Shown here: piece after piece, positions 46,380 to 57,335 of the stretch
How the letters are laid out: every line of letters starts with the position of its first letter
Numbering within the stretch: position 1 is the stretch's first letter
DNA from: Chaetoderma sp. LZ-2023a
Taxonomy: Eukaryota > Mollusca > Caudofoveata > Chaetodermatida > Chaetodermatidae
Length of the DNA: 64,000 bases
Assembly: GCA_034401795.1 (NCBI GenBank)
Contig: CM067374.1
Coordinates: 95,300,511 to 95,364,510 of the forward strand
Reading direction: 5' to 3'
Program-made: the position numbers and the translations under genes
The notes under the pieces: model-generated
Database searches by the model: none
What the model saw: only the letters and a program-made list of their open reading frames with translations
Told to the model about the DNA's origin: nothing

Positions 46380-46630
46380 TATTATTCCTGATCTTGATGG
46401 TAAAGAAAGTAAGTCGCGAGCGTGTATTTTAGGTCAAAAGTGCCAGACAACACATTGAAGATTTTGTGATCTTCGGGGTTCGATGATGTGGCGTCTTCTT
46501 CTTCGGTAGTGAGTCCCGCTTCGTTACCGGTAACCAGATAATGTTGCTGCGACAACTGCTATCGGTAACGGAGAAGGAGTAAGGCAATCTGGCTCGCCTC
46601 GTCTGACAGATGGTAGGTGACGATATTTAA
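46380..46630. other. Unassigned; possible internal sequence next to the LTR
   Basis: On the minus strand this follows the LTR-like segment (CACCTACCATCTGTCAGACG, GGCGAGCCAG). No primer-binding site is recognised and there is no gag/pol frame. Confidence 0.25.
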
Positions 46631-47386
46631 TGTTGACTGCTGGGCCTTTCTGACGTGATGTTCCTCAGGTAAGGACTGGAGATTTCCTCCAGCTCAAGAC
46701 TAGATTCCTACTCTAACAAATTTAACTAACTCATTACTTACATATACGTAAGTTAAACTTTTTATTCTACAAATATACAAGGTATTAAAGCAAGGAGCAA
46801 AATAGCTCATAAATCCACACTTGGTACAATCGATGTACAATACTAATCAGCGATTAATCTAATTCTAAGTTAAATACGACAGAGCTTCGTTATGCTAGGC
46901 AATAGCGCACAGTGCTGAACGTCAGCGTGACGTTCATGATTCACGGTGGTGAATTGAATAATTTATAAGTCTGAAATTCTGACTTATATACAATTTATCT
47001 TGGCACCCTAGCCAAGTTCTATAGCTATCATAATAATTCGATTCTTCCTTAATCCGTTAAATGACTCTTCTAGGTATGCTATAAGCACAGCTTGATTGGC
47101 CCGGACCATCAGTCCACCAATCAACTTCCGCTTATTTCTTCCTAGAAGTTTCTATCTAATAAACGTTGGTCGTTCTGACCAATCAACGATCCCTATATTT
47201 CGATTTCAACTTCGAAACCTATTCTGTTTAATTCTCTGCTACAGAGTTTGATCGACGCTCATTGATCATGACGTCATGTTGACCAATCAAACTCTGTGCT
47301 ACTCTTCTATGGAGATGATGCCTCACATAGATAAAGCGGTGGTAGCTGGTTCCGATTTGATGCGATCTGTCAGCTAACTAACAACA
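46631..47386 (-). mobile_element. LTR-like segment (solo or broken LTR)
   Basis: On the minus strand it starts TGTTGTTAG and ends GCAGTCAACA, giving the TGTTG...CAACA termini typical of LTRs. A TATA box (TATATAAGT, 46982-46990) is followed about 220 bases later by AATAAA (46761-46766), a normal U3-R-U5 order. There is no second LTR, no pol frame and no obvious target duplication in the window. Confidence 0.4.
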
Positions 47387-48608
47387 TTACGGAATGTGTT
47401 GTTGTTGCATGCCATTGTATGAGTGACATATAGTTGATATACAAATTTCGATTATGTTATTAATTCCTACAGAACGCTACAATGTCCGTGTCCTGTCCAT
47501 TGCCTATTGATGGATAAGCCTGTAGGATGCTAGAGTTAATAGGCACATGAGCTGTATGATCTCATTGCCAGCTGATGTTGTTCCATTCTCATGTGAGAAT
47601 CTAGAATGCCTACGTCATCAACTACGTCCCTTTGTCACGTTCGATTCCAATGATTCTTATACCTCGATTATTTTCCAAACTATCGATCCAACCAACTGCT
47701 GAATATCATAAATGTGTATGCCGACCGAACAGCAACAACTTTCATCTAAACTACTTTCAGATACACATCAACTCAGAATCGTGGGACTCATTCCAATCAA
47801 TTCGACTATTTCAATTTGACGATAAAACGGTATCCAACAATCCTGAGTGTGCTACATTCACACACCATCTACTTAGAAACTGAATGTCATCCGCACTAGC
47901 TGATGTCAACTAGCTGATGTAATAATAATAACTAAATATTGAAAGTATACAGTCAATCGGTCCATTAGCTCACCTGGTATTTTCAAATCATAAATTTCTC
48001 TTAGGACTTACTCGAAGATATAAGACATCTAGCGGGGTCATGACTTCCCACAAGAGAATCCCATATCTACAACATGTATACTTGCTACATGCTTATCGAA
48101 AAAATAGTACATACAGTAATTGTACTCACTCATCCTTGGCCCCTTAAAAAGCGATATACTGTTCAAACCGGTTTGAAAATTGACATCGTCACCGGTTTGG
48201 CATTATGCCCTACAGTCGGAGGTAATGCCCCTTTAAACGTGATTCCAATGCGTTTGATGTGGGAGGAGCTTACCTAGATATCGACGTGACATAGTAATGG
48301 ATCCACTCACCGTTGCTGGCGTACGATGAAACAGAGCTCAATCAAATCGCTTTACGAAATCTCTAGTAGATATACCATTGACTGAGTGGCTCGAGAAAGC
48401 CATTATAATGAGCACTTACGCCTCTATCATACTGAATAACATTCAACCCGGACATCGTTTTAACACAATGTGCTAGCCTTTTCCATGAAATCGTCAAGTG
48501 GAATCCCCGTTTGAACTAACAAGGAGTATGACGAGTGTAATGAGTGGGAATATTGCAATTGATTAGCTGTTTGCTGTTTAGGGCATTGAACGCTAAAATA
48601 AGGTTATT
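47387..48608. other. No gene seen
   Basis: Mixed sequence with CRE-like words near 47605-47635. Frames at 47632-47883 and 48074-48277 are short and show no domain. Confidence 0.45.
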
Positions 48609-48962
48609 TTAACCTCTCGTATGACAACTTTAATCGTCTAGTCGGCCAGAGGTGGTCTCTGCAGAGCTCTCTAGGAATGTACATCAGCAGGCGAAGAAGA
48701 CTATTTTTGAAAATTTACCAATAAGAATGAGTGGATCTGTAACAGAGCCAGTCATTCCAGTGGTACATTTTCAAAAATAGTCGTCTCTTGGCCTGCAAAT
48801 GGACACTGATTAAGAACAAATTTGATTTTCCTTACCATTTAATCGTCAAGCCGGCCAAATTCACATCTTAAAAACTATTTTCCTAAAGTAAATGTATAAA
48901 ACCTGTCATTCTCTGAGCAAAAATGTACATCTTTTAAAAATCTTGGTAAATTAAAGGGTTAA
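48609..48962. mobile_element. TTAA-hairpin MITE, long variant
   Basis: TTAACCTCTCG at the left, CTAGTCGGCCAGAGGTGGTC, stem AATTTACCAATAAGAATGAG / CAGTCATTCCAGTGGTAC, then an extra 130 bp with AATCGTCAAGCCGGCCAAAT before the right end AAATTAAAGGGTTAA. Confidence 0.75.
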
Positions 48963-49022
48963 TAGATCAAAGTAGGACTAGTAATTTCATGCCTTTGAGG
49001 CGCTATTGACACAAGAGGAGCC
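48963..49022 (-). mobile_element. TTAACCCCTCTTG-type terminal fragment, reverse
   Basis: TTGAGGCGCTATTGACACAA is the complement of the TTGTGTCAACAGCGCCTCAA end at 19484-19503. It lies directly against the preceding MITE. Confidence 0.6.
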
Positions 49023-49660
49023 AATACGGGAGAATGCCATTTCATCCTAGCAAAGCTAAAAAAAACCAAACCAACGCCACAAAAGAAACCCCTCAGGGAG
49101 GCAGCCGGTTTATTTTGCAGATATGTTACAAGCTCACGGAGTGATATATGTGGGACAGTCAATTTACGTATTTATAGATTACCCATATTGCAAAAATAAG
49201 TCGTGACTAAATATAACAACTACCATTGGCGTCCGCGGGAAATTTATTATTATTCAGAAGGCCAAAAAATGAGTGTGTGTGTTTCTTGGGGGTGCCATTC
49301 CAAAGCGGGTGTGCGGGTCTGTGGGGTTTCTTCTCGAAACATTTGAAATCTAGACACGCTCAGATCCCATTTACCGCTTTTTTATGTAAATATCTGAAAA
49401 TATGAACCCTCGCTTAGCTGTGAAATTGTCTCCTCATCTACGTAAAGGGAATATAACCAATATTTTTGGTGGGCATCCAGATCCAGAGTGGTGGGTGGTG
49501 GGGTGGGGTGGCATGTCCAATTTCCCCACAACCCATGCGAACGCCTGTGACAGCCAGCAACGTTCAGCACGTCATTGATGTTCTGCATTTTGTGAGAGCG
49601 ATTCCACAGACACGTTGGGTGTGACTATGGCAATATACTCTGGCGATTTTCAGTGATATT
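49023..49660. other. No gene seen
   Basis: Unassigned sequence with a GGTGGGTGGTGGGGTGGGGTGG tract at about 49491-49511. Confidence 0.45.
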
Positions 49661-49664
49661 GCGA

Positions 49665-49945
49665 TCAGCAGATGGACCCGATCTGTCACTCTGACGTCAT
49701 AGACAATTACTCCACGTGTATACTGACGTCACAATTATAACTGATAGAGAATTCTCCGTCATAAAAGTGGAAAAGATCGCCAAGTGTACGAATTGTGTGG
49801 CTTTGTTGGATTTTCTATTTAATACACAGTTTGTTGAATAGTTTGAAACTAATCAGATTTGGCGCTGTTGCTGGTAGCAAAGCGGACCAGTAAAATTAAT
49901 TTCCAAATATTCAACAGCTTACCTCTATATAATTACCTTGAAAAC
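49665..49945 (-). mobile_element. CRE-MITE, reverse copy
   Basis: CTCTGACGTCATAGACAATT and ATACTGACGTCACAATTATA at the CRE end. The hairpin core GAAACTAATCAGATTTGGCG / AAAATTAATTTCCAAATATT follows, then CAACAGCTTACCTCTATATA. The GCCCCGCCC end is missing. Confidence 0.7.
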
Positions 49946-51035
49946 TGGATTCTGACAATGATCTAAATGATCTGAATGATGTTGAACCAACCTAGGCAGC
50001 CAATACTAGGCCAATATTGCAACGTAAGTTGGGCCAACGTTGGGCCAACGTAGTGTTGTTATCTGGGTAGTACGTCCATGGCACATATTGGGACGTCTAT
50101 GTCCATGACGTTGTGTATGAAATGATAATATAGTACTTGAGCCACAATGTCGAAGCATTAAGGAATTGATGTTAGAGAAGCGTCAGCAGATTACAAAATC
50201 ACGTGGATTAATAACAAATTTCCTTTCAATCCCGTGTATTTGATTGTATGATCATGCAAAATTGTGGACTGTGTCTGACATATGTGGTTATTTAACAGAT
50301 CTAAAATTCAGATGATTGTAGAGACTACATACGGTCGATCAAAGTTGAAAATATTAACAGCCAAATAAGAAAGTCAATATAGTAATTAGAGATCGTATTT
50401 CCTTTTGGGTCAAAACACCTCTCTAAGTGCACCAAAACTTCAAAAGAGATTTTCTGTCTGAGCCAGTTGCAACAAGCCACGACGTGTTCAATTTATTAAG
50501 GTTTGCCCTTTATGACTGGCTTGGCTCTTAAAAAATAACAAGAATGAGATAGTGAAATAATACAATATTGTAATCCCATACGTTGACCTGGATGATATGC
50601 CGCTCAACGGACTCGGTTTGGTGATCACTCTTTGGTGAGTTAATTCTACTTTGACCATCCGTTATGAAGGCTTAAATACTACATTTTAGAGCCCATAAGT
50701 ATATTCGTTACTGATAAGCCTCTAGAGAAGTTATGGTAGAATGCACTAATTGCACTCCTTCAACAAGATAATTCTGCTAAAAAACAAATTTCAAAATACA
50801 CTTACTTCCATGCGCATTGTCCATGATTGCAAATGGATATCATGAAAATGTGTTAAAATACCAGTATTGAGAAGTATGCCCGAGACTTGAGTCTACCCAA
50901 GGATGCCTATAAGATACAGATGGATATAGTGACAACATTGAGACGGGAAGGACGGGGGAAGAGCAAAATATTCGTCTCAATCATGCACATCTCTTCCGGC
51001 ATTGCTGCGCGTTACATCACAAGAAGCATAGTCTT
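49946..51035. other. No gene seen
   Basis: AT-rich. A short TTGGGCCAACG duplication lies at 50027-50050. Confidence 0.5.
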
Positions 51036-51039
51036 CCTG

Positions 51040-51408
51040 TTATAGAATCAGTGTCTCTGCGAAACAAAACGACCGCGCCTGTATGATTCAACTTGTGTAT
51101 CACCGTTACAAGAATCACGTCTAGTTTGTAACAGCTCTGCTCCTGCAAATGCATTTCTAGATAAGCTAGATACGCGCCACCGTATGCACCTTTGTACCAG
51201 CATCCGACATCCCGGAGCAGATAGCATTCTCTCATATGATGCGCTAAGCCCTATGTGCCGCGTGTTCTCATTGTCAGTGGCTGGATCCTAAAAATTATCG
51301 TCTCTACATGACCGTGCTCAGAGGATATCACCAAACACCCATGTACAGAAAATCTGGGAATATGATGCACACGACATCAACATCTTTAAAGCTCGCAAAG
51401 GACAATAC
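51040..51408 (+). pseudogene. Family B retrotransposon C-terminal fragment, left part
   Basis: Translation NSSAPANAFLDKLDTRHRMH, then LCTSIRHPGADSILSYDALS and PMCRVFSLSV, matches the tail of B copy 1 (DKLDASHRKHLRTITGH, ALYKMCNMSPLSV) residue block by block. A stop and a shift follow. It is interrupted by the MITE at 51409. Confidence 0.75.
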
Positions 51409-51874
51409 GGACCTTTCCAATTTTAGCTATGTCCAGCCAATTTCTAGTTAAGCTCCTCCCACACTTCGCCGGTGTTGGGATCCATCGATCTCGGACCACT
51501 CTGACTATCAATTTACATCTACAATATCACATCGCATTAATCAATATACATCAATGACCTCCATGACTACAACAATAAGGACGCTGACGACGACGACGAC
51601 TAAACAGGTAAGCTGTTGGATATTTTGAAACTAATTGGACTGGGTGCTGTTGCTGCCTATGGCACTAACAGCACCCCTTCAAATTAGTTTCAAAATAGTA
51701 TACAGAATGTTTGTTAAATAGTGAAGCCACACAACTCGTAAAACGTGTCCGACTATTAAGCGTTTATGACGGACCAAATCGAGTCATTTATGCCATACTT
51801 GATTATGACGCCATCCTACGCGTTACGTAGCCGTTTATGACGTCATATGATTGATGGATAAACTGGAAAGGTCC
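51409..51874 (+). mobile_element. CRE-MITE, complete reference copy
   Basis: Terminal inverted repeats GGACCTTTCCA / TGGAAAGGTCC (51409-51419 and 51864-51874). In order: TTTAGCTATGTCCAGCCAAT, CTAGTTAAGCTCCTCCCACA, TGTTGGGATCCATCGATC, a (GAC)5 tract at 51588-51601, the hairpin core TTTTGAAACTAATTGGACTG / TTCAAATTAGTTTCAAAATA, then worn and intact CRE sites (TATGACGTCATA at the right). It lies inside the family B fragment. Confidence 0.85.
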
Positions 51875-52025
51875 ACTGCAGCACACACCTGCTAAATTTG
51901 CTACTCACAGGCCTAAAAGAGAAAGATTGCATATACACTAAATATGAAGAAGGACCGGAGCGAGCTAAAAGCTCTGGCTGAGGACAAGGAACTAGGGTAA
52001 AGGAAGGACTCATTGTAGTTGCGTG
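51875..52025 (+). pseudogene. Family B retrotransposon C-terminal fragment, right part
   Basis: AAGAAGGACCGGAGCGAGCT AAAAGCTCTGGCTGAGGACA encodes KKDRSELKALAED, followed by GGAAGGACTCATTGTAGTTG, comparable to the GGACTGATTGCAGCTG end at 44449-44464. So 51040-51408 and 51875-52025 flank the MITE as one older insertion. Confidence 0.55.
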
Positions 52026-52149
52026 ATTTTAGGGCACACCCCATTTTATTGCAAACATACATGATTGCAATACATCATACTAATCTTTATGGTATGTGAG
52101 AGCAAATATCCTTATCCATTATATGCAATGGCAGATTACAGTTTCTGAG

Positions 52150-52465
52150 TCAATCACATGGCGTCATAATCAACTACGTGGCATGTGGGCTGAAGTCATA
52201 ATCAATTACGCCATGAATGACTCGATTTAGTCCGTCTTCAACGCCTAATAGTACGTCAGGTTGCACGACTTGGATGTCTATACTATTTCATAAACATCCT
52301 GTTGACTATTTAGAAACTAATTTGACAGGGCGCTTACCTGTATATTTTTTTCTGGAAATTCAGATTCTGACAGTGCAGGGATCGATCGATCCCAACACGG
52401 TCAAAGCGTGGGTGGAGCTTAGCTAGAGATAGGCGGGGCATAGCTAAAACTGGATTCCTCAATTT
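52150..52465 (-). mobile_element. CRE-MITE, reverse copy
   Basis: Worn CRE words (CATGGCGTCATAATCAACTA, GAAGTCATAATCAATTACG), half of the hairpin core (TTAGAAACTAATTTGACAGG), then GATCGATCGATCCCAACACG and GGCGGGGCATAGCTAAAACT at the other end. Confidence 0.75.
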
Positions 52466-53085
52466 GTGAAGAATGGTAATAGGATCACCACTATTCATTG
52501 AACAGATCTGGAATGATACATACAAAACGTCACACCACATTAATCTCTATAAATTGGCTGATTGGCCTAAAAAAAGTAACAAATGGACGAGTGATACCTC
52601 GCCCAAATTCATCACTTAATCCGTCGTACCTTTCGAAACTGATTGCCACTGAATATACTAATGCTGTTGCTGCTGCTTGTACTTGCTGCATCTGCTTCTG
52701 GTGGTGGTGGCGTGTTGGTGGTAGTGGTAGTGGTGGCGACGGCGACGGGATGATGATATGATGACAAGTAATTCTAAAAAGACCTGAATGTCAAAGTACA
52801 CCTACTTCTAATTGACTTGTCATTCATTTTGGATCTTACGCCTTAATGGATTTTGTCTGCTGGTGGTTAATTCTGTCGGGAACATAAATGAATGACAAGG
52901 AAATCTATTAAAATAGCCATATTAAGGAATACCGTCGGGCTCGGTGCAACTAGGCACACATAATCTTCATCATAAACTACAAGATCAGTATACGTAGTAT
53001 GAACATATTTGGTGTGCTTGAGCTAAATATAATAAACCATCATTCGCTTGAACTGAACACGGTCAACATGATCATCATCAGTCAC
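52466..53085. other. No gene seen
   Basis: Contains a short GCT/GGTGGTGGC tract (52660-52745). Nothing else. Confidence 0.45.
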
Positions 53086-53089
53086 TGAC

Positions 53090-53160
53090 CAGACCTGGAT
53101 GGATACATCTGCAATATCACATCACATTAATCAATATACATTGATGGATTGACCTCTACC

Positions 53161-53191
<31 letters not shown>

Positions 53192-53241
53192 CGACAACAA
53201 CGACGACGCCGACGGGGACGAATACAGGGGCGACGAAAACA

Positions 53242-53287
<46 letters not shown>

Positions 53288-53475
53288 TTTGAAACTTTGA
53301 AGCCTAAATTCACAGAATCTAAATTTCCAGGTAACTATACAGACAAGCTGCTGAATATTCAGAAACTAATTGAGATTGTTGCTGCCTTTGTCAGCATCAG
53401 TTCTCGGTCAAATTACTTTCAAATATTCAATGTAATGTTTATTAAATTGTAGATTAATTAATCAAAGACGTAAAA
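53090..53475 (+). mobile_element. CRE-MITE copy with expanded ACG microsatellite
   Basis: GCAATATCACATCACATTAA TCAATATACATTGATGG matches the interior of the reference copy (51522-51570). The ACG tract lies in the same place as the reference (GAC)5, and the hairpin core (AGAAACTAATTGAGATTGTT / TCAAATTACTTTCAAATATT) follows. Confidence 0.75.
53158..53285. repeat. (ACG)n microsatellite
   Basis: About 40 ACG units with ACA, CCG and GGG interruptions. Poly-Arg frames across it are artefacts. Confidence 0.95.
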
Positions 53476-54540
53476 TTCCGACACTTTTCTAATACTGTTA
53501 GTTTGCCTATCATCAGGATCTTTCATCTGGCTGGTGAGATAACACATACGCGTCTTTATAGTTACGGTAATACTTTATTAAAATACATCTTACGCTGGGA
53601 CACTGTCACTGGCTCGTTTGCACAGTTAGCCACAATCTACAGTTTGATATTCAAGTCGTGGAGTGGGACCAGCTATCCAAAACAACAAGTGACGGTACCC
53701 AACGCCAAAACTCCAACTGCCCGCCTTCCCATGTTCTATTAGAAACATGTAACGTCAGTCCATATTCACAAACCTTAGTGACAAACAGTTGCACCTGATC
53801 CGTGACAACACGTTCAGTATATACAGTACGTATTACTAGATTAACCACAACAATAAAGTATGGGCACAATATATTCAACAATCCTCTTTCGTATAAGCAT
53901 GTTGTGTATATAATCCGGAGTAGTATATGTAAGTTAAATTCGATGTGTGTCACTGTCGATGTATGCTAGTTCACGTGTGTGCTTATCTGTGGGCGTGGCT
54001 TTATTCATGCATGTGATGTGACTGTCCTGTGCGCGCGTGACTGGGGGCCACTGTGTGCTCCTTTATGGGCGTGTCTGTAGATCCAGTTCTGTCCTGGACT
54101 GTGTTGTGTATATTCCGTATCCTGGTGCACACGTGGTATATACATGTCTGTTTATGAATCGTGTTGTCAGTTGTGTGTTCTTGTGCGTGTCTTTGTGCAC
54201 GTGCTAAAACTCTCCCGTCCTCAGTACCATATTATAATATCGTACAGGGACATAGCCACATCGACACACCAACACGAATGGGCGGACATAGATACACGCG
54301 CACACACGGACGCATCTGCATCAAGGACGCGCGCACGAATGCATGCATACGCTTGACAATAGCCACGCGACGACACGACTATGGAATACGTTGAATGATG
54401 GACGCGCCCAGTGACACGTAACAAACTAGAACGAGCAGGCCACGAGCCTTACAGCAATAAATGGACAAATATATGCATAGCCTATTAATCGACACGCCCA
54501 CGCTGGAACAATCAGTTATTAGTCGGAATGGACACGTGCA
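53476..54540. other. Unassigned; possible minus-strand transcript end near 53570
   Basis: A 100-codon minus-strand frame (53953-53651) is followed by AATAAAG on the minus strand near 53572. The peptide is hydrophobic at first (CPYFIVVVNLVIRTVY) and unrecognised. It could equally be part of an LTR. Confidence 0.25.
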
Positions 54541-55235
54541 GAGTATAACTCTTGTAATTCAAGGTAACCATGTTATACTACGCTGTTATACGATTGTATA
54601 ATATACGTTAATTATTATTATTAGTTAAATTAGTTAATTATACTCCTAGGCCACATTCACGCTCAGACACGCTATCACTTACTACGCACACATTGTTGCC
54701 ATAACGACAGCGTCATATTTAAGAGTGGACGAATGTTGACGACGGACAGCCAGACAGTTGGCTAGACAGGGAGTTAGTTCGGGACAGTGAGAGTTATGGC
54801 TACGGACTAGGACAGACGTGGACAGCGGTCTCTGACCGCTAGTGACAGTTAGTGAATAGTGGGATTGCCAGCTATGTAGTTAGCTGACTGGTCAGTTGCA
54901 GAGACGTACTTAAGGTTAACTTCGTTATATTTTATTATAATACCGCTCGCTTAGGAATCGATTGTAGTTAAGTAGAATAGGTTTAGAATAGGTAAGCGGC
55001 ATGTGACTGGAATTTGGAATTATATGTGTAAACTATAGGATTAAGAAAGTTCAGTAAACGAGTCATCATTAATAGAATACAGCATTGTGTCATCCATTCC
55101 ATTCATCTCCGCTAGAAGGAAGATCCCGGTCGGTACGCGGGTTGAGACGGTGGCGAGCTAAATCCCCATAAGAACCACCAACCGGACCACCCGTCTTATT
55201 CACCGGTACCATACGTTCCTGACAGACCTAGATCA
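54541..55235 (+). other. Possible LTR and leader, truncated by LINE A copy 2
   Basis: TATTTAAG at about 54716-54723 could be a core promoter. Downstream come short GGACAG/AGACAG-rich words, then a G/C-richer leader with TGGCGAGCTAAATCCCC (about 55153-55169), which could be a primer-binding site. No matching LTR is present. Weak. Confidence 0.25.
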
Positions 55236-55266
55236 CGTGACTTCTTCTTTTTTTCGATCGCTGGTA

Positions 55267-56502
55267 TCACACTTGGAGAGCCGTTCTCAAGATGAAATCT
55301 GCGGTTTTCTGCAGTTCTTCCACAGGCCCATACAGCTTTTCAAGAAAAGAGGTTGACAAAGGCCAGATCTCTTCTCTCAGCAGCTGATACGTACTGCAAC
55401 ATTGAAGTATGTGCTCTGTGGTCTGTTCTGCTTCTCCACAAGGACAAGCGGGCGATGTCGTAAGGTGGAACCGCCTGTACATGTGTTGGTTTAGTCTGTT
55501 ATGTCCTGTTCTGAGACGAAAAATGGTCACTTGCTCTGGCCTAGAGAGGTGATGGTAGGCATCTTCTGATTGAGGTGTTCTATAGAGTGACTTGATGATA
55601 GTCTTCATCTCTGTATGCGTAACCATGTTTTCTGTCTGATCCTCTTCAGCACCCACCTTTGCCATCGTGTCTGCTTCCTCATTTCCTTGGACTCCACAGT
55701 GTGAGGGGATCCACTGCAATGCTATCCGAAAGCATTTGATGGTTTGTAGTGCTTCTTCAAGTTGTGGCAGCTTACCTTTGGTGATAGCCTCAAGGACGGA
55801 GCGGGCATCAGATAAAAAGACAATCTGTGCAATAGGGTCTGCTGTTCTGCTGATGGTATTAGCTGCATGGACCAGTGCTTCGACTTCAGCTCTATAGTTT
55901 GTGCAGTGTTTGCCTGTCGGTATTGCAGCTGACTCATGTTGTCCGTTTGGATACTGTATGTGCAGTCCGGCACCTCCGCTCCTAATTGCATCTTTGGCTG
56001 ATCCATCTGTGTAGATCCTTATCCATGTATCCTGAGGGTATATTTATTCCAGCATGGCTAGGGTCAGGGCCTTCATGCTCACATCACTGTGTTCATCTTT
56101 GGCTGTGAGATGAGGTACTGTGGTGCGAATAGCTATGCTCTCTAGTTTGTTTTCCCAGGGTAGAGGATCAAGGGTGTGGTTTGGGTCTTCTATTTGTGCG
56201 GGCAACATTTCTTGGTGTTTCCTTTGAAGTGCTTTTGTCCCTTTCACAAAACTTGATCTTTTAAGTCTTCCTGATGACAGCTGTGCTTGCCTGATCCTCA
56301 TCGGGTGGTTGTTGAACGATTTGAACTTTGCAGCTTGGATCAGTGCTTTGCATTCCCTTCCTTTACTAAGTGGGGGGGGGGTGCCTGCTGTCTGCTCCAT
56401 TTTTTCCATTGGTGTTGATCTCATTCCACCAGTGATGATGCGCAGTGCCTGGTTTTGTACTCTGTCGAGGTTCTGTTGATGAGATTTAGCTGCTGTCATC
56501 AA
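55267..56502 (-). pseudogene. Family A copy 2 connection, RNase H and C-terminal region
   Basis: Frame 56502-56044 carries SHQQNLDRVQNQALRIITGG and the variable connection, ending in TAA. The same frame reopens at once and stays open to the natural stop at 55267. It includes TDGSAKDAIRSGG (Asp), NYRAEVEALVHA (Glu), FLSDARSVLEA (Asp) and HCGVQGNEEADTMAK (Asp), so all four RNase H catalytic residues lie in one uninterrupted frame here, unlike copy 1. The C-terminal CPCGEAEQTTEHILQC block and the end LRTALQV follow. Confidence 0.9.
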
Positions 56503-56566
56503 TGAGCTGGATCCATACTCAAGGTGTGGTCGTACGACACCTAGGTAGATGGTCTTGAGGATCCTT

Positions 56567-57235
56567 TCATTGGCACCCCCACTTTGTTCCTGCCCGCTTC
56601 CTCATGATGTTTAGCTTTCTTCTGGCCTTTGCCTCTGCGTTCTGGATGTGCTCCTTCCATGTTAATCTTCTGTCATAGGTGACTCCCAGGTATGTCTGCT
56701 GGTCCTCGTACTCGAGTGGAGTACCTCCCAGTATCAGATTGCCAACCTTGGTTTTGGTGGACAGTGAGAATAGCATGGCTGATGATTTTTCTTTGTTGAT
56801 GGTAATACACCAGCGATTGGCCCAAGCTGTAATTCTGTCCAAGGCGAGCTGCATTCTGTACGTGGCAGTCGTTGTGTACTCCTCGGTGCACCAGAGTACG
56901 AGGTCATCTGCATAGAGGGCTGCTTGGATCCCATTGAGCAGCTCTGCTACAATATCATTAATGAAGAGTATGAACAGAGTTGGTGATAATACTCCACCTT
57001 GTGGTACCCCTTGTCTCAGCAATACATTCTGTCCAGATTGTCCATCCACCAGCACCCTAGCTCTGCGATTGTGTAGGTATGACTTGGTCCATCGGAACAT
57101 GTTGCCAGCGATGCCTGTGCGCCGGAGCTTCACGAGGAGGCCATCCTTCTACACCTTGTCAAATGCCTTCTGCAGATCGATAAAGGCAGCTAGCATCACC
57201 TTCTTGGCTTGAAAAGTGTCCTCTATGACCTGTAC
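56567..57235 (-). pseudogene. Family A copy 2 reverse transcriptase, partial
   Basis: Begins AAKKVMLAAFIDLQKAFDKV-like, then TAG (complement at 57149-57151), the same stop as in copy 1. The main frame (57133-56567) is otherwise open: FRWTKSYLHNRRARVLVDGQ, RQGVPQGGVLSPTLFILFIN (motif B) and YADDLVLWC (catalytic box), followed by NRWCITINKEKSSAMLFSLS. It ends beside the G-run at 56576-56580, again as in copy 1. Confidence 0.9.
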
Positions 57236-57335
57236 TTATCCACGTCATCCATGACGCCATTGGTTATGACGTCATCCTACACGTCACTTAGTTGCTTATG
57301 ACGTCATATGATGGATGGATAAACTGGAAAGGTCC
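57236..57335 (+). mobile_element. CRE-MITE right end
   Basis: TTATCCACGTCATCCATGAC, GTTATGACGTCATCCTACAC, GCTTATGACGTCATATGATG and the terminus ACTGGAAAGGTCC. Only the right end remains, directly next to LINE A copy 2. Confidence 0.75.

Larger units (their letters stand above)
55236..57235 (-). mobile_element. Non-LTR retrotransposon, family A, copy 2 (5'-truncated, antisense)
   Basis: About 2.0 kb, colinear with 31513-33507 of copy 1 and strongly similar to it over its whole length. The 3' end shares GTGTGATACCAGCGATC and an A/AAG-rich tail (complement at 55241-55270). The 5' end is cut inside the RT, just before the motif-A segment, as expected of incomplete target-primed reverse transcription. 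The 5' edge abuts a CRE-MITE right end. No clear target duplication. Confidence 0.9.

Noticed and set aside
49382..49588. Minus-strand frame with a Thr/Pro-rich stretch
   Set aside because: Driven by the GGTGGGTGGTGGGG tract. No domain and no supporting signals.
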